NCBI GenBank assembly: GCA_945957395.1
Contig: CAMFKE010000001.1
Location: forward strand, 248,001-312,000
Length of the DNA stretch: 64,000 bases
Direction: 5' to 3'
From: an uncultured Opitutia bacterium
Lineage (GTDB): Bacteria; Verrucomicrobiota; Verrucomicrobiia; Opitutales; UBA953
Below are positions 1 to 8,542 of this stretch, one piece after another. The notes under the pieces are model-generated. The model did no database searches. It had not been told where the DNA came from and saw only the letters and a list, made by a program, of their open reading frames with translations. How positions within the stretch are numbered: position 1 is the stretch's first letter; each line of letters opens with the position of its first letter. The position numbers were made by a program, and so were the translations under genes.

Positions 1-540
1 GTCCGCAAATACGACCGGTCTTCCGATTCTCGCATGGAGGTTTGGGTGGCGGTCGAAGTTATGAGCTTCGGCCTGTTATCCAAACTTTATGCCGACACGG
101 CACGGCCCAGTGACCATCGGGTGCCAAGTGCGCCCCGGGCCGTGGCGCAAACCTACGGTTACATTGAAAGCGAGTTCGCGCCGATGGTGAACGCCTTGGT
201 TCAGGTTCGCAACCGGGCGGCGCATCACGCGCGGCTCTGGAACTATACGGTGCCGGCAAAAGTGCCGCTGTCGCGCCATACGCCCCGGGCGGTTCGTGAG
301 AGCGTTTGCCCAGATATGACACCGGCTTCCGGCTACACGCCCGGAACCCGCGTTGAACCTTCAGTTTACAACATGTTGGTGCATCTGGCGCATTTGGAAT
401 CCATCATTGATCCGGATTCCGATTTGCCGGCTCGTATCGGCCGGCATCTTGCGCTGTTGCCTGCCGAACTTCGCGCTTTGGCTAGGATTCCCGGGGACTG
501 GGAAACCCGCCCCGTCTGGTTGGCCGCGATGCGGGATTGA
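1..540 (+). CDS. Abi_2/AbiD-like abortive infection protein, 5' end outside window
   Basis: The frame is open from base 1 (first Met at 34), so the N-terminus is missing and only the last ~179 residues are visible. The fragment has the Abi_2 hallmarks: VWVAVEVMSFGLLSKLY, then VRNRAAHHARLWN near bases 205-245. RNRAAH fits the R-x4-H signature of HEPN nucleases, to which Abi_2/AbiD proteins are related. Members of this family are implicated in phage defence by abortive infection, probably by cutting RNA. It lies at the distal end of the integrative element, on the opposite strand to the methyltransferase. Family assignment is fairly sure; activity is inferred. Confidence 0.75.
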   Translation, partial: VRKYDRSSDSRMEVWVAVEVMSFGLLSKLYADTARPSDHRVPSAPRAVAQTYGYIESEFAPMVNALVQVRNRAAHHARLWNYTVPAKVPLSRHTPRAVRESVCPDMTPASGYTPGTRVEPSVYNMLVHLAHLESIIDPDSDLPARIGRHLALLPAELRALARIPGDWETRPVWLAAMRD

Positions 541-574
541 GAGAAGCTCAGCTATTGGCCGCCCCGCCTCTGGA

Positions 575-781
575 TCAGCGGAAATGGATAATCCCCGCCA
601 TGCAGAACGAGAGCACTGCGGAGGTTGACGCGACGAAACGCCCCAGCTTGACGGCGAAAACCCGTTGGGCGGGGGCCTCCGGCGATTGTTCGGCCAAGGC
701 TTTTCCGGCTAACCTCCATGCAATGGCTCCGAGAATGCCCATAAGGGCGAAGCAGACGGCGAGGGCGGTGTGGGTGGTCAT
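575..781 (-). CDS. small hydrophobic protein of unknown function
   Basis: A 68-residue frame 32 bases downstream of the methyltransferase and on the same strand. It has two hydrophobic stretches, about residues 5-25 (ALAVCFALMGILGAIAW) and 50-66, so it may be a two-span membrane protein. No family is recognised and there is no clear ribosome binding site upstream. Gene reality is uncertain. If real it could be co-transcribed with the methyltransferase. Confidence 0.4.
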   Translation of the reverse strand: MTTHTALAVCFALMGILGAIAWRLAGKALAEQSPEAPAQRVFAVKLGRFVASTSAVLSFCMAGIIHFR

Positions 782-813
782 GGTGACGAAATCTTATGCG
801 GTTGGGGCGGCGC

Positions 814-3800
814 TCAACTGTCGCGGCGATAGGTGTCGGCGCGCTTGGCGTGGCGGGCGAAGCCGTAATCGACGAGCAGGGAGAGGTTTTTGCGCAGGGC
901 GTCGTCGAGTTGTGCGCGGGTGCCGTCCTTGGTGGTGAACTTAGCGGCGATGGTGTCGAAGGTTACGGGGGAGCCGTCGCGAGGGAGCATGGCGCGCAGG
1001 GTTCGGATGCGTTGTGCGCGGGTGCCGCGAAGTTCGATGCGAGCCGGTGCGGTGTCCTTGGCGGGCTTGGCGGCGGGTGACTTCTTCGCGGGTTTGGCCG
1101 GCTTCGCGGGGGCGGCTGCTTTCTTGGCCTTGGGCGCTTCGGATTGCTTGGCCTGATAGTCCGGGCGCAGGTAGCGGATCAGGCCGCGTTTCTCCTCTTC
1201 GGCGCGTTCGGCATTCAGGTCGCAGAGGTGTACGAGCCAATCGGGCTCCGGCATGTCGGCGGGCACGCCGTAGGCTTCGGCGACGAGTTTATCGAGTTCG
1301 TCGTGAAGCTGTCGGAGCGTGGCAGTGCCGAGCGCTTTCAAGGCTTCCTGTTGCTTAGTCGCGAGAGGCTTGCCGGCGCGCAGGTCGGCAAGGGCATTGT
1401 ATTGCGATGTAATCCCTTCACCAGTTTCGGCGGTGACGCGCTTGCGGTGCGCATCAAGTGATTCGGCAATCTTGCCGATTTGGCCCCGTGTGGCGTCGTC
1501 GCAACCGGGGAACGGAAACGGCTCGAAACAGGCGGTTTTGTTGTAGCGGGGGTCGTTGCCCATGCCCATGCGCCCTCCGGCGGCGAGCGCCCAATCGACA
1601 TGCCAGCGCGAACTTAGCACGCCAAGCGCGAAGGCGTCGGGCAACGCGATGCAGACGAGCATGTTGTCCGACGCGATATCTCCGGGCAGGAACTGGAAAA
1701 CGCGGTGTTTCGAGACTTCGCCGGTGGCGATGTAGCGCGGCAGGCCGGCGAGGGCGGGGCGGAAGTCGCGCCGCGCCTCTCCGAATGTCCACCAGTTTGT
1801 CCGGTAGGTGTCGCGCTTGTTGGCGTCACGCTCCGGTTTCACGGTGCGCAGGACATGATCGTAAACCTCCGGATACCGTTCGCGCACCTCGTCGACGGTA
1901 AGGCCGAACAGGTCGATGACCATGACGCCGCGAGGCGATTCAGTGAGGTCGCGGTTGTTGCGGTAGGGGCGGATGTGGTTTTCGAGTCCTTTGCGGCAGC
2001 CAAGACCAAGCGCTGCGGCTTCGGCGGGGGAAATTAGGAATCCAGCGCCATGCAGTTTGAATCCGGGGCAGGACACCCCTTCATTGGCTTGGAGTGGCAC
2101 GGCATCCCCTACGGGAGCGCCAATGGTGAGGTTGGCGTGGATTCGCCCGCGCGAGGGCGGGGCGAATTCCACGGGCACGGCCCCGTCCTGATCCGGTTCG
2201 CCCTCCTTGGTAACGGAGAGAAGCAGACCTTCGGAAGATTGGCCCGGTGCGAGTGGGGCGGCGGCGGTCATGGCGATGCGCACGGCAGCTCCGTCGGCGT
2301 TGTCCACCCACGGGTGGTCGGGGATGGCGAACCTGATTGAGAGAGGATTCGCCGAGCCTACGCCGCGAGGCGAGGCGAGGCGAGGCGAGGCGAGGCGAGG
2401 CGAGGCGATTTCATCGCCACCTGCCATTTTCTCGGAGATGCTCAAATCAATAACCCTGCGGTTGAAAATCTGTTTGAGGGAGTTGGTGGTGATGAATCCG
2501 AAGCGGCGGCAGTTGCCGGCGCGAGTGAGTGTGGCGGCGTTGTGCCACCAATACATGACGAGGTCGGCGCTGTCGGGCAGTTCCGGGTAGGCTGCCCACA
2601 GGGCTTCGGCGTAGCCGTCGCCCAAGTCTTCACGCAGCTTCGATCCGCCAAGGAAAGGCGGATTGCCGATGATGTAGTCCACCAGGTCTATGTCGAGGAG
2701 CGCGAGCCAATCGGCGGGGCGCGCGTCGGGGTAGTCGTAAACGGGGACGGTCTTTGACGCGTCGGGGACTTCGCGGCCGGTGGCCGGGTCGGTTTTCATG
2801 GAACGCCGATCCCAAGTGAAAACCTCTTTGCCGGATTTGTCTTTGCGGATGACCGGTTCGCCGTGGGTGAGCGCGGCGTCGGCGTGGCGGATGTTTTTGA
2901 AGTCCTTCAACACGGGTTCGGCCGGGGTGGCTTCGCCGTGGAAGCGGCGGTGCCAGCGGAGATGGCCGATCCAGAGGACGAGGGAGGCGAGTTCGACGGC
3001 GCGGGGGTTGAGTTCGAGGCCGAGGAATTGGTGCGGATCGACCGTGCGCAGGAGTCCGGCGTCGCGCAGGATGGCGGTTTTCTCGGTCGCACGCAGGTTG
3101 GGCGATTTGCCGAATTCGCGGAGGCGGTCGATCACCTCATGTTCGAGGGTTTTCAGCAGGTCGTAGGCGACATAAAGGAAGTTGCCGGAGCCGCAGGCGG
3201 GGTCGAGGACGGTGATCCCGCAGAGTTTGCGGTGGAAGGCGTCGATGGATTTGAAGGCGGCGGAATCCTCTCCCTCGTCAAAGGCGGCGAGTGCGTCGAT
3301 TTCCACGGCTTCCCACTCGGAGCGCAGGTCGGCGATGAAGGTGGGCACGATCAGGCGTTCGACATAGGCGCGAGGCGTGAAGTGTGCGCCGAGCTTGTGG
3401 CGCTCGTCGGGGTTGAGGGCGCGTTCGAGGAGGGTGCCGAAGATGGCCGGCTCCACGAGCGACCAGTTGCACTTGGCGGCGCGGATGAGGATTTCGAGGG
3501 TTTCGGAGACCCCGTTTTGGTCAGTTTCGAGCGGGAGGGCGCGGGCGTCGGCGAAAATGCCGCCGTTGAAGTGCAGGACTTTGGTGCGCAGCGAAAGCGA
3601 ATACGCCGCGCCGGTGTTCATCTCTCGGAAAAGCCCTTCGAGCGCGGGGACGAATCCGCCGGGGTTTTTGCGCAGGGAGATCAGCAGTTCCGCGAAGCTG
3701 TCCTTGGGTAGCAGCCCTACATCTTCGGCGAACATGCAGAAGAGGCAGCGGGTGAGGAAACCGGCGACGAGGGTGGGCGGGTATTTGGCGGCCTCGTAGC

Positions 3801-4488
3801 GGGTGGCGAGGGCGGCGAGGTAGCCGGCGATCTCGCGGGTGGCGTCGGCGGCCTTGCGGGATGTGTCAAGGGAGGTCGGGTCCGTCCAGATCAGGGCGAG
3901 CTTGCGGCGCACCTCGGAGTCGGCGAGGTCGTCGAGGGTGATGACATGCTTGCCCTCGTGGAGATAGTGGGGGGCGTAGTTTTTGCCGGTGCGGGAAAAC
4001 TCCTCGTAGAGTTCGAGGGAGTGGCCCACATCGAGAACGAGGATGAAGGGCGGTGCAGGTTCATCGGATGGCAGCGCTGCGGCGTAGCGCATGGCCTGAC
4101 GCTTGGCGGCGATGAGGCCCTTGCGGTGCGCGGCGGTGTCGCGACGAACGCCGGTGCGTGCGGCGGCAAGGCCGGGGAGAAGGGGCGTCTTGGCGTCGGT
4201 CGGTCGGGCCGCGTCGTATTGCTTGGCTTCGAGGATGAAGCAGTCGCGTTTGTAGAGGTCGATGAAGCCTTTTTCCTCGGTTTCCGCATCGAGGCGGGCG
4301 CGCACATCCCGCTCGAAAACATAGCCGTTGGCGTGGGAGCCTTTCGGGTGCGGACGCTCAACGCCGAGGAGGTCGCACAGTTCGACGAGGAAAAGGTCTT
4401 TGTTTGCGCGTTCGGCGGCGGTGTCGGCGAGGCGCTTCCAGCGGTCGATAAAGGCGAGAACGGGGTCGGATTTCGTCGGGGCGGACAT
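814..4488 (-). CDS. MmeI-like (Type IIL/IIG) restriction endonuclease-methyltransferase fusion, likely phase variable
   Basis: A 1224-residue single-chain enzyme. Near the N-terminus D77-x9-E87-A-K89 (the ILEAK motif) matches the PD-(D/E)xK nuclease motif of MmeI-type enzymes. SAM-binding motif I (DPACGSGNF) lies near residue 428 and catalytic motif IV (NPPF) near residue 610, as in adenine-N6 methyltransferases. The target-recognition part follows. At about residues 694-708 the protein reads SPRLA repeated, encoded by eight CGAGG units, inside a ~30-residue stretch that interrupts an otherwise family-like region. Residues ~1115-1157 are rich in Lys, Ala and Pro, followed by a ~70-residue basic domain that could be a winged helix. 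Known relatives methylate and cut outside an asymmetric site. The alternative is a DISARM-type DrmMI methylase, but no drm genes are visible. The target site cannot be predicted. Confidence 0.88.
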   Translation of the reverse strand: MSAPTKSDPVLAFIDRWKRLADTAAERANKDLFLVELCDLLGVERPHPKGSHANGYVFERDVRARLDAETEEKGFIDLYKRDCFILEAKQYDAARPTDAKTPLLPGLAAARTGVRRDTAAHRKGLIAAKRQAMRYAAALPSDEPAPPFILVLDVGHSLELYEEFSRTGKNYAPHYLHEGKHVITLDDLADSEVRRKLALIWTDPTSLDTSRKAADATREIAGYLAALATRYEAAKYPPTLVAGFLTRCLFCMFAEDVGLLPKDSFAELLISLRKNPGGFVPALEGLFREMNTGAAYSLSLRTKVLHFNGGIFADARALPLETDQNGVSETLEILIRAAKCNWSLVEPAIFGTLLERALNPDERHKLGAHFTPRAYVERLIVPTFIADLRSEWEAVEIDALAAFDEGEDSAAFKSIDAFHRKLCGITVLDPACGSGNFLYVAYDLLKTLEHEVIDRLREFGKSPNLRATEKTAILRDAGLLRTVDPHQFLGLELNPRAVELASLVLWIGHLRWHRRFHGEATPAEPVLKDFKNIRHADAALTHGEPVIRKDKSGKEVFTWDRRSMKTDPATGREVPDASKTVPVYDYPDARPADWLALLDIDLVDYIIGNPPFLGGSKLREDLGDGYAEALWAAYPELPDSADLVMYWWHNAATLTRAGNCRRFGFITTNSLKQIFNRRVIDLSISEKMAGGDEIASPRLASPRLASPRGVGSANPLSIRFAIPDHPWVDNADGAAVRIAMTAAAPLAPGQSSEGLLLSVTKEGEPDQDGAVPVEFAPPSRGRIHANLTIGAPVGDAVPLQANEGVSCPGFKLHGAGFLISPAEAAALGLGCRKGLENHIRPYRNNRDLTESPRGVMVIDLFGLTVDEVRERYPEVYDHVLRTVKPERDANKRDTYRTNWWTFGEARRDFRPALAGLPRYIATGEVSKHRVFQFLPGDIASDNMLVCIALPDAFALGVLSSRWHVDWALAAGGRMGMGNDPRYNKTACFEPFPFPGCDDATRGQIGKIAESLDAHRKRVTAETGEGITSQYNALADLRAGKPLATKQQEALKALGTATLRQLHDELDKLVAEAYGVPADMPEPDWLVHLCDLNAERAEEEKRGLIRYLRPDYQAKQSEAPKAKKAAAPAKPAKPAKKSPAAKPAKDTAPARIELRGTRAQRIRTLRAMLPRDGSPVTFDTIAAKFTTKDGTRAQLDDALRKNLSLLVDYGFARHAKRADTYRRDS
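2366..2408. repeat. pentanucleotide tract (CGAGG)8 plus partial unit inside the methyltransferase gene
   Basis: Eight perfect CGAGG units (2366-2405) followed by CGA. On the coding strand they read CCTCG, giving the five-residue period S-P-R-L-A. Gain or loss of one unit shifts the frame. One alternative frame meets TAG at 2358-2360, within a few bases of the tract exit, and the other appears to stop at 2081-2083. The gene is in frame (ON) at eight copies. Tracts of this kind mutate by slipped-strand mispairing. Confidence 0.95.
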
Positions 4489-4587
4489 GGGGCGGCAGGA
4501 AATGGGAAAATGAGGGGCGGCTAAAGGCCGAAAATGGGTGTTTTTGCAGGCGGAAAAACGGGGGCGGCGGAGCGGCGGGTGGAAAAT

Positions 4588-4625
4588 GAAATGCCCCCGT
4601 TCCCAGAGGGAAAGGGGGCGTTTCG
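4588..4625. terminator. rho-independent terminator after the DUF3987 gene
   Basis: GAAATGCCCCC-GTTCCC-AGA-GGGAA-A-GGGGGC-GTTTC folds into a strong hairpin. On the minus strand it is followed by a T-rich run, and it sits 24 bases past the stop of the DUF3987 gene. The methyltransferase therefore probably has its own promoter in 4489-4587. The rest of the 160-base gap shows nothing else. Confidence 0.75.
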
Positions 4626-4648
4626 TTTCGGTTACTCGCGGGGGCTTT

Positions 4649-6088
4649 TCATCCGTTTTCCGGGCGAAACGCGAAGCGGTGCAGGTTGCCGGTTTTTCCG
4701 AGGTCGCGGGCCTGATGCCGGCGGATCAGGTCGGGCAAAACCTTTTCGTAAAGGTGTTCGGGGGTGCGCGCACCTTTTCGGCCCGGATTTCCCGCAAAGC
4801 GGTGGGTGATTTGGCTTTTCGACAGGATGACCGGCTTTCCTGCGGAAAAAGCGCCCCATTCGGCGCGGATGGTGGCCAAAAGGGAATCCGCCTCGGAGCG
4901 GATTTCGGCGCGCTCGCCAATGGTTTGAATCACCCGAAAAGCCTCCATGCCCATTTTTGCGTGAGCAAAGGCGATTTTCAGGGTGTCGGGGCGTATTTCC
5001 AAAGGGTTTCCCCTTTTGGTTTTCGCCCAACGGCAGGCCTCGAAAATCATGGCGAATTTCAGGGTTTTCGCGGGTATTTCCGAAAGGGTCGAAAGGCGCG
5101 CTTCCTCGTCGAGCGAAACGCCGGCGTTCTCCTTTTTCATTTCGCGCACTTGGGCCTGAATGTCCTGCCACACGGCAAAGGTGTCGGGCAGTTGGCGCAG
5201 GTCGGTGAATTCGCCTTCGATTTCGGCGAGAGGGGCGAAAACAAGGGCGAGCTTTTTCAGATCGGTGCGGGCTTCGGGCCAGTCGAGTTCGCGCGCTTCG
5301 CATTCGGCGAAGTAGTAGTTCACCCGGCGCTGCATGCCGTCGCGGTTGTCGAGTCCGTTGAAGCGGCAGCAGTTGTAGGTAGCGCCAAGGACAAGCGAGG
5401 TGCAGGTTTCCTCGATGCGCACGCACCCGGTGCCGTCCTTGGAGTCGGCTTCCTGTCGCAAGTAGGCCTGTTCCCATGCGGCGCAGTCGTAGAGCTTGAG
5501 CATGCGTTTGGAGACCATCTGGCCGGGCGCGGAATCGGCCCAGTGCTTCAACACGGTGTTGCCTTCGTCCTCAAAGAAGAGGCGGTCGGGCTGCGCTTGG
5601 TAGTGCTTGAACAGCGCTTCCTCGCTGGCGGTGCCGGAGTAGAGTGCGCCGGGCGCAAGCATGCGCGAGGCGAGTTCGCGGGCGGGTTGCAGGGTGGTGC
5701 TTTTGCGCATGCCGGCGCGCCCCACGATCATGCTGAACAGGTTCGGGTATTTCTTGGAGCCGAAGCGGATGAAGGTGCGCCGGCCCATGAGTGCGGAGCA
5801 AACCGGCAGGATGCCGCCAAGGATGAAGGAATCCGGGGCCTCGGTGGTCTCGCGCATGGCGATCACCCAATCTTCGAGGATGCTGTCGCGGGGATAGGGC
5901 GGCGAGTGCATGCCGGGATGTGCCGAATTCGTGGAATTGGTGGAATCGTCGGATTCGGTGAGGGGCGGGAATTCCACCGTTTCCACAATTTCGGCATACC
6001 CCGGAGCAGAAGCGGCGGGCGGGACGCCTTGCGCGAGGGCGAAGTCGCGCTTGGATTCGGCATCGGAGAGGAGATCGGGGGAGTTCAT
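4649..6088 (-). CDS. DUF3987-type helicase/primase-associated ATPase
   Basis: A 479-residue protein with a P-loop-like element GRAGMRKS (residues 123-130) and a candidate Walker B RLFFEDEG (169-176), as in the DUF3987 family. These proteins are common beside primase-like genes in phages, plasmids and integrative elements and are thought to act as replicative helicases. The N-terminal ~60 residues are low-complexity linker. Its ATG overlaps the stop of the upstream primase gene by four bases (ATGA at 6085-6088), so the two are translationally coupled and probably form one replication module. Helicase activity is inferred from family and context. Confidence 0.8.
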   Translation of the reverse strand: MNSPDLLSDAESKRDFALAQGVPPAASAPGYAEIVETVEFPPLTESDDSTNSTNSAHPGMHSPPYPRDSILEDWVIAMRETTEAPDSFILGGILPVCSALMGRRTFIRFGSKKYPNLFSMIVGRAGMRKSTTLQPARELASRMLAPGALYSGTASEEALFKHYQAQPDRLFFEDEGNTVLKHWADSAPGQMVSKRMLKLYDCAAWEQAYLRQEADSKDGTGCVRIEETCTSLVLGATYNCCRFNGLDNRDGMQRRVNYYFAECEARELDWPEARTDLKKLALVFAPLAEIEGEFTDLRQLPDTFAVWQDIQAQVREMKKENAGVSLDEEARLSTLSEIPAKTLKFAMIFEACRWAKTKRGNPLEIRPDTLKIAFAHAKMGMEAFRVIQTIGERAEIRSEADSLLATIRAEWGAFSAGKPVILSKSQITHRFAGNPGRKGARTPEHLYEKVLPDLIRRHQARDLGKTGNLHRFAFRPENG

Positions 6089-7287
6089 CGGGCGGCCTCC
6101 GTTTCATTGTCGGCAATGCGGACAATCGGGGCGAGCGCGGCGTCGTCATGCGCCATGGCGTCATTCAGGTCTTTCCCGTCCGGAGGCAGGAACGGGCGCA
6201 GATCGAACCAATCGACGGTCGCGCCGGCGGCGGCGAGATCGGCGTCCCAGCGCAGCGCGGCGGCGGCTCCGGCTTTGTCGGCGTGGGGGATGATGCGAAT
6301 GCGCTTCCCGCGAAGCAGCGCGAGCGCTTCGGGGTGCAGCTTTTGGGAAGCGCCGGTGACGGCGAGCACGGCCCAAGCATCGGGGGCGGTCGCGTGCAGG
6401 GCGATCAGCGTGAAGGCGGCGAGGAAGTCGGGGCCGCCTTCGCAAAGGAGCACGAAGGGGCGGTTTTCGGCATCCGTCGCGCCGATGGGCCAGCCGGCGC
6501 AAGCGCCCTTCCAAGTGCGGGCCTTGGGCGTGCCGGGCAGGCCTTGCCACGGGAGGCCGTCGAGGCGGCGGGCTTGGGCGTTGGCGCGCTTCGCGTCGGT
6601 GATGAACCAAGCGGGCGTTTCGGCCCCGTCATCACGCACGGGGGCGAACCCCAAAATGGCGCGGGAAACGGCGAGAGCGATTCCCGAAACGGAGGGCAGT
6701 TTCCGGATATGGGCCAGCGCCTGCCGGTCTTCGGGGGTGCCGTTGCCCAACGGGGGCAGAGAAACGGGGGCCAAAACGGGGGGCGTTTGGGTGCCGTTGT
6801 TCCGCTTAACCATCGAGGGGAAGGGGGCCATGTGCCCATTTCTCAAAACGGGCGCGGCGAACGGGGGGCGGTGCGGGGGTTGAGGGCCCCCATTATCGGC
6901 CCTAACATTCGTCATACAGCGACGGAGAATGGGGCCGTAAACGGGGCCCATTTCCTCCCGCAAAATGGCTCCGATGGGGCGGGGGTGTTTCGGGGCGATT
7001 CCCGCCCAAGCGAGAAATGCGGCCACGGTTTCGGAAACGGGGCGGTTCATGGCCTTCGCCATGAAGTCGAGGGCATCCCCGTTTTCTCCGGTGGCGTGAT
7101 CCTTCCAGCGGGAGCCGTCGGCGTAGATCGAGAACGAAGGGGCACGGTCTTCACGGAACGGGGAGCGGCACGATTTGCCCGGCATGCCGGGCAGTCCGAG
7201 CTTTTCCCAGATTTCGGGAATCGTGAGGCGGCGTTTGGCTTCCCCGATCAGATCGGGGAGGGGGAGGGCGGCGCGGTGCATGTGCAT
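6085..7287 (-). CDS. CHC2/TOPRIM-type primase-like protein
   Basis: A 400-residue protein. The N-terminal ~90 residues resemble the CHC2 zinc-finger region of DnaG-like primases (CRSPFREDRAPSFSIY, then GENGDALDFM), but only one Cys of the usual CHC2 set is present, so zinc binding is doubtful. The C-terminal third has TOPRIM features: LLCEGGPDFLAAF (Glu and Asp) and IIPHADKAGAAAA, the metal-binding acidic positions. It should prime replication of the element together with the DUF3987 protein it overlaps. The middle ~150 residues are low complexity. Confidence 0.8.
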   Translation of the reverse strand: MHMHRAALPLPDLIGEAKRRLTIPEIWEKLGLPGMPGKSCRSPFREDRAPSFSIYADGSRWKDHATGENGDALDFMAKAMNRPVSETVAAFLAWAGIAPKHPRPIGAILREEMGPVYGPILRRCMTNVRADNGGPQPPHRPPFAAPVLRNGHMAPFPSMVKRNNGTQTPPVLAPVSLPPLGNGTPEDRQALAHIRKLPSVSGIALAVSRAILGFAPVRDDGAETPAWFITDAKRANAQARRLDGLPWQGLPGTPKARTWKGACAGWPIGATDAENRPFVLLCEGGPDFLAAFTLIALHATAPDAWAVLAVTGASQKLHPEALALLRGKRIRIIPHADKAGAAAALRWDADLAAAGATVDWFDLRPFLPPDGKDLNDAMAHDDAALAPIVRIADNETEAAR

Positions 7288-7302
7288 GGCGACGGCTCCC
7301 GG

Positions 7303-7545
7303 TTAGGCGTTGGCTCCCGCCAGGGCTTGCGGCCCACGGACGAGGAAGCGGTTTTCATAGGCCTCGATGTCGGCTTCGCGCAGGCGGGTCATGCGCTTGC
7401 CCATTTTCAGTGCGGGCAGCACGCCGGAGGCGATCAGGCCTTCGACATAGCGGCGGGAGCAATCCCAGCGTTCGGTGACGGTTTCGAGGGTGAGGAGGCG
7501 GCGGCCCGTGGGCTGCGCCGGCGTGACGGTGTTTTGGTTTTTCAT
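7303..7545 (-). CDS. AlpA/excisionase-like helix-turn-helix protein
   Basis: About 80 residues from the Met at 7545. An alternative ATG at 7572 adds nine residues with a close AAGGA. The segment LLTLETVTERWDCSRRYVEGLIASGVLPALKMGKRMTRLR contains a MerR/HTH_17 winged helix typical of AlpA and excisionase proteins. In satellites and integrative elements such proteins activate or direct excision. It lies 15 bases upstream of the primase gene on the same strand, consistent with a role as regulator or directionality factor. Confidence 0.75.
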   Translation of the reverse strand: MKNQNTVTPAQPTGRRLLTLETVTERWDCSRRYVEGLIASGVLPALKMGKRMTRLREADIEAYENRFLVRGPQALAGANA

Positions 7546-7647
7546 TGGTGAGGCCTGATGCGCAGGAATCATTCCTTGCGTGTCAGTGGCCCCACCTTCG
7601 CATAACTGCGCGCTTTCGTCCCGGACACCGATGGGGAGGGGGTTGTC

Positions 7648-8538
7648 CTACTTTTTTAAGTATGTGATGCTCAACTTGTTACCGTTGTTGGAAATGTTCA
7701 TTCCGAAACCGATTTTCCCCTCGATTGTCGGCTCCGTTGTGATGCGGTAATTGAGGTCTCTCCAGTTTGCGTCAGGTTTGAGGGTCAATCGTGTGCATAC
7801 AAAGTCCGTTCGATTCAAAACACGGGAAGAGATGGGCCATTTTTCCCAAGCTTCGTCCGTGAGGAATTTCTCCGGGCCTTCTTCTGGAAGTAGTTCTCCG
7901 GCGTGTTCATCGTTGAACGCCACTAGCGTGAAGCAGGGGTGTCGGGGGTCGTAATGGATGTGGTGATCCGCAAATTCAATCAGCCTGTTCGTCTCGTATT
8001 GCTTGCAGGCATGAAAGAGGCGCTGTCTCCGCTTCGTGATTAGGTCGGCATCCTGAAATGCATTGTTCAGGTTTCTGGATGAAATGATTTCAGAAAGCTC
8101 GGTGATGGATGCCTTTGGGCTTTCAAGGATCACTTTATCGACAGGATGGATGCGGTTTTTCCGGTCGCTGCAAAGGGCTGCGTATTTTGAGAAAAAGCGG
8201 GGGTTTGCCTCTGCTGTCGCGTCCAGATAGTTGCCGATGTTTTTGAGTTTATCAGGGCTAACCTTTCGTCCTTCTATTTCGATGTCGTATGGTATGAATG
8301 GGATGCATTTTGCCCGGAAATCGCAACGCTCGTCAAAGGGTAGGCTGAATGCGTGCGCTGCATAACTGCGTGCGGTGTAACTCGGAACGGGGATTCCTGT
8401 GTTCAGCCGTTCGTATTCGCTGATGTAATTCGTTTCTTCCGCAAAAAATGCGCATTGGATCGGCAGGCTGTCTTCGCCGAATTCATTACGGAAGGCGGTT
8501 CGACGCTTTCGGACGGTTTTCTTTGCTTTTGGCGACAT
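7648..8538 (-). CDS. conserved-looking orphan protein of the element, unknown function
   Basis: A 296-residue protein I do not recognise. It has a basic N-terminus (PKAKKTVRKRRTAF) and no signal peptide or membrane segment. A His-rich patch reads FADHHIHYDPRHPCF near residues 190-205. Its ATG at 8538 is four bases past the integrase stop, so it is probably co-transcribed with the integrase. By eye its base composition and codon use are clearly AT-richer than every neighbour, a sign of recent or separate acquisition. Position between integrase and alpA-like gene is where satellites often carry cargo such as defence genes. No function is assigned. Confidence 0.7.
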   Translation of the reverse strand: MSPKAKKTVRKRRTAFRNEFGEDSLPIQCAFFAEETNYISEYERLNTGIPVPSYTARSYAAHAFSLPFDERCDFRAKCIPFIPYDIEIEGRKVSPDKLKNIGNYLDATAEANPRFFSKYAALCSDRKNRIHPVDKVILESPKASITELSEIISSRNLNNAFQDADLITKRRQRLFHACKQYETNRLIEFADHHIHYDPRHPCFTLVAFNDEHAGELLPEEGPEKFLTDEAWEKWPISSRVLNRTDFVCTRLTLKPDANWRDLNYRITTEPTIEGKIGFGMNISNNGNKLSITYLKK

Positions 8539-8542
8539 GGGT

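Noticed and set aside
2366-2408. CRISPR-like or minisatellite array
   Set aside because: Unit is five bases without spacers, so it is a simple sequence repeat.
4538-6883. A 781-codon open frame on the plus strand
   Set aside because: It is antisense to the DUF3987 and primase genes, has low-complexity Gly/Ala/Arg content and no domain. An artefact of high GC.
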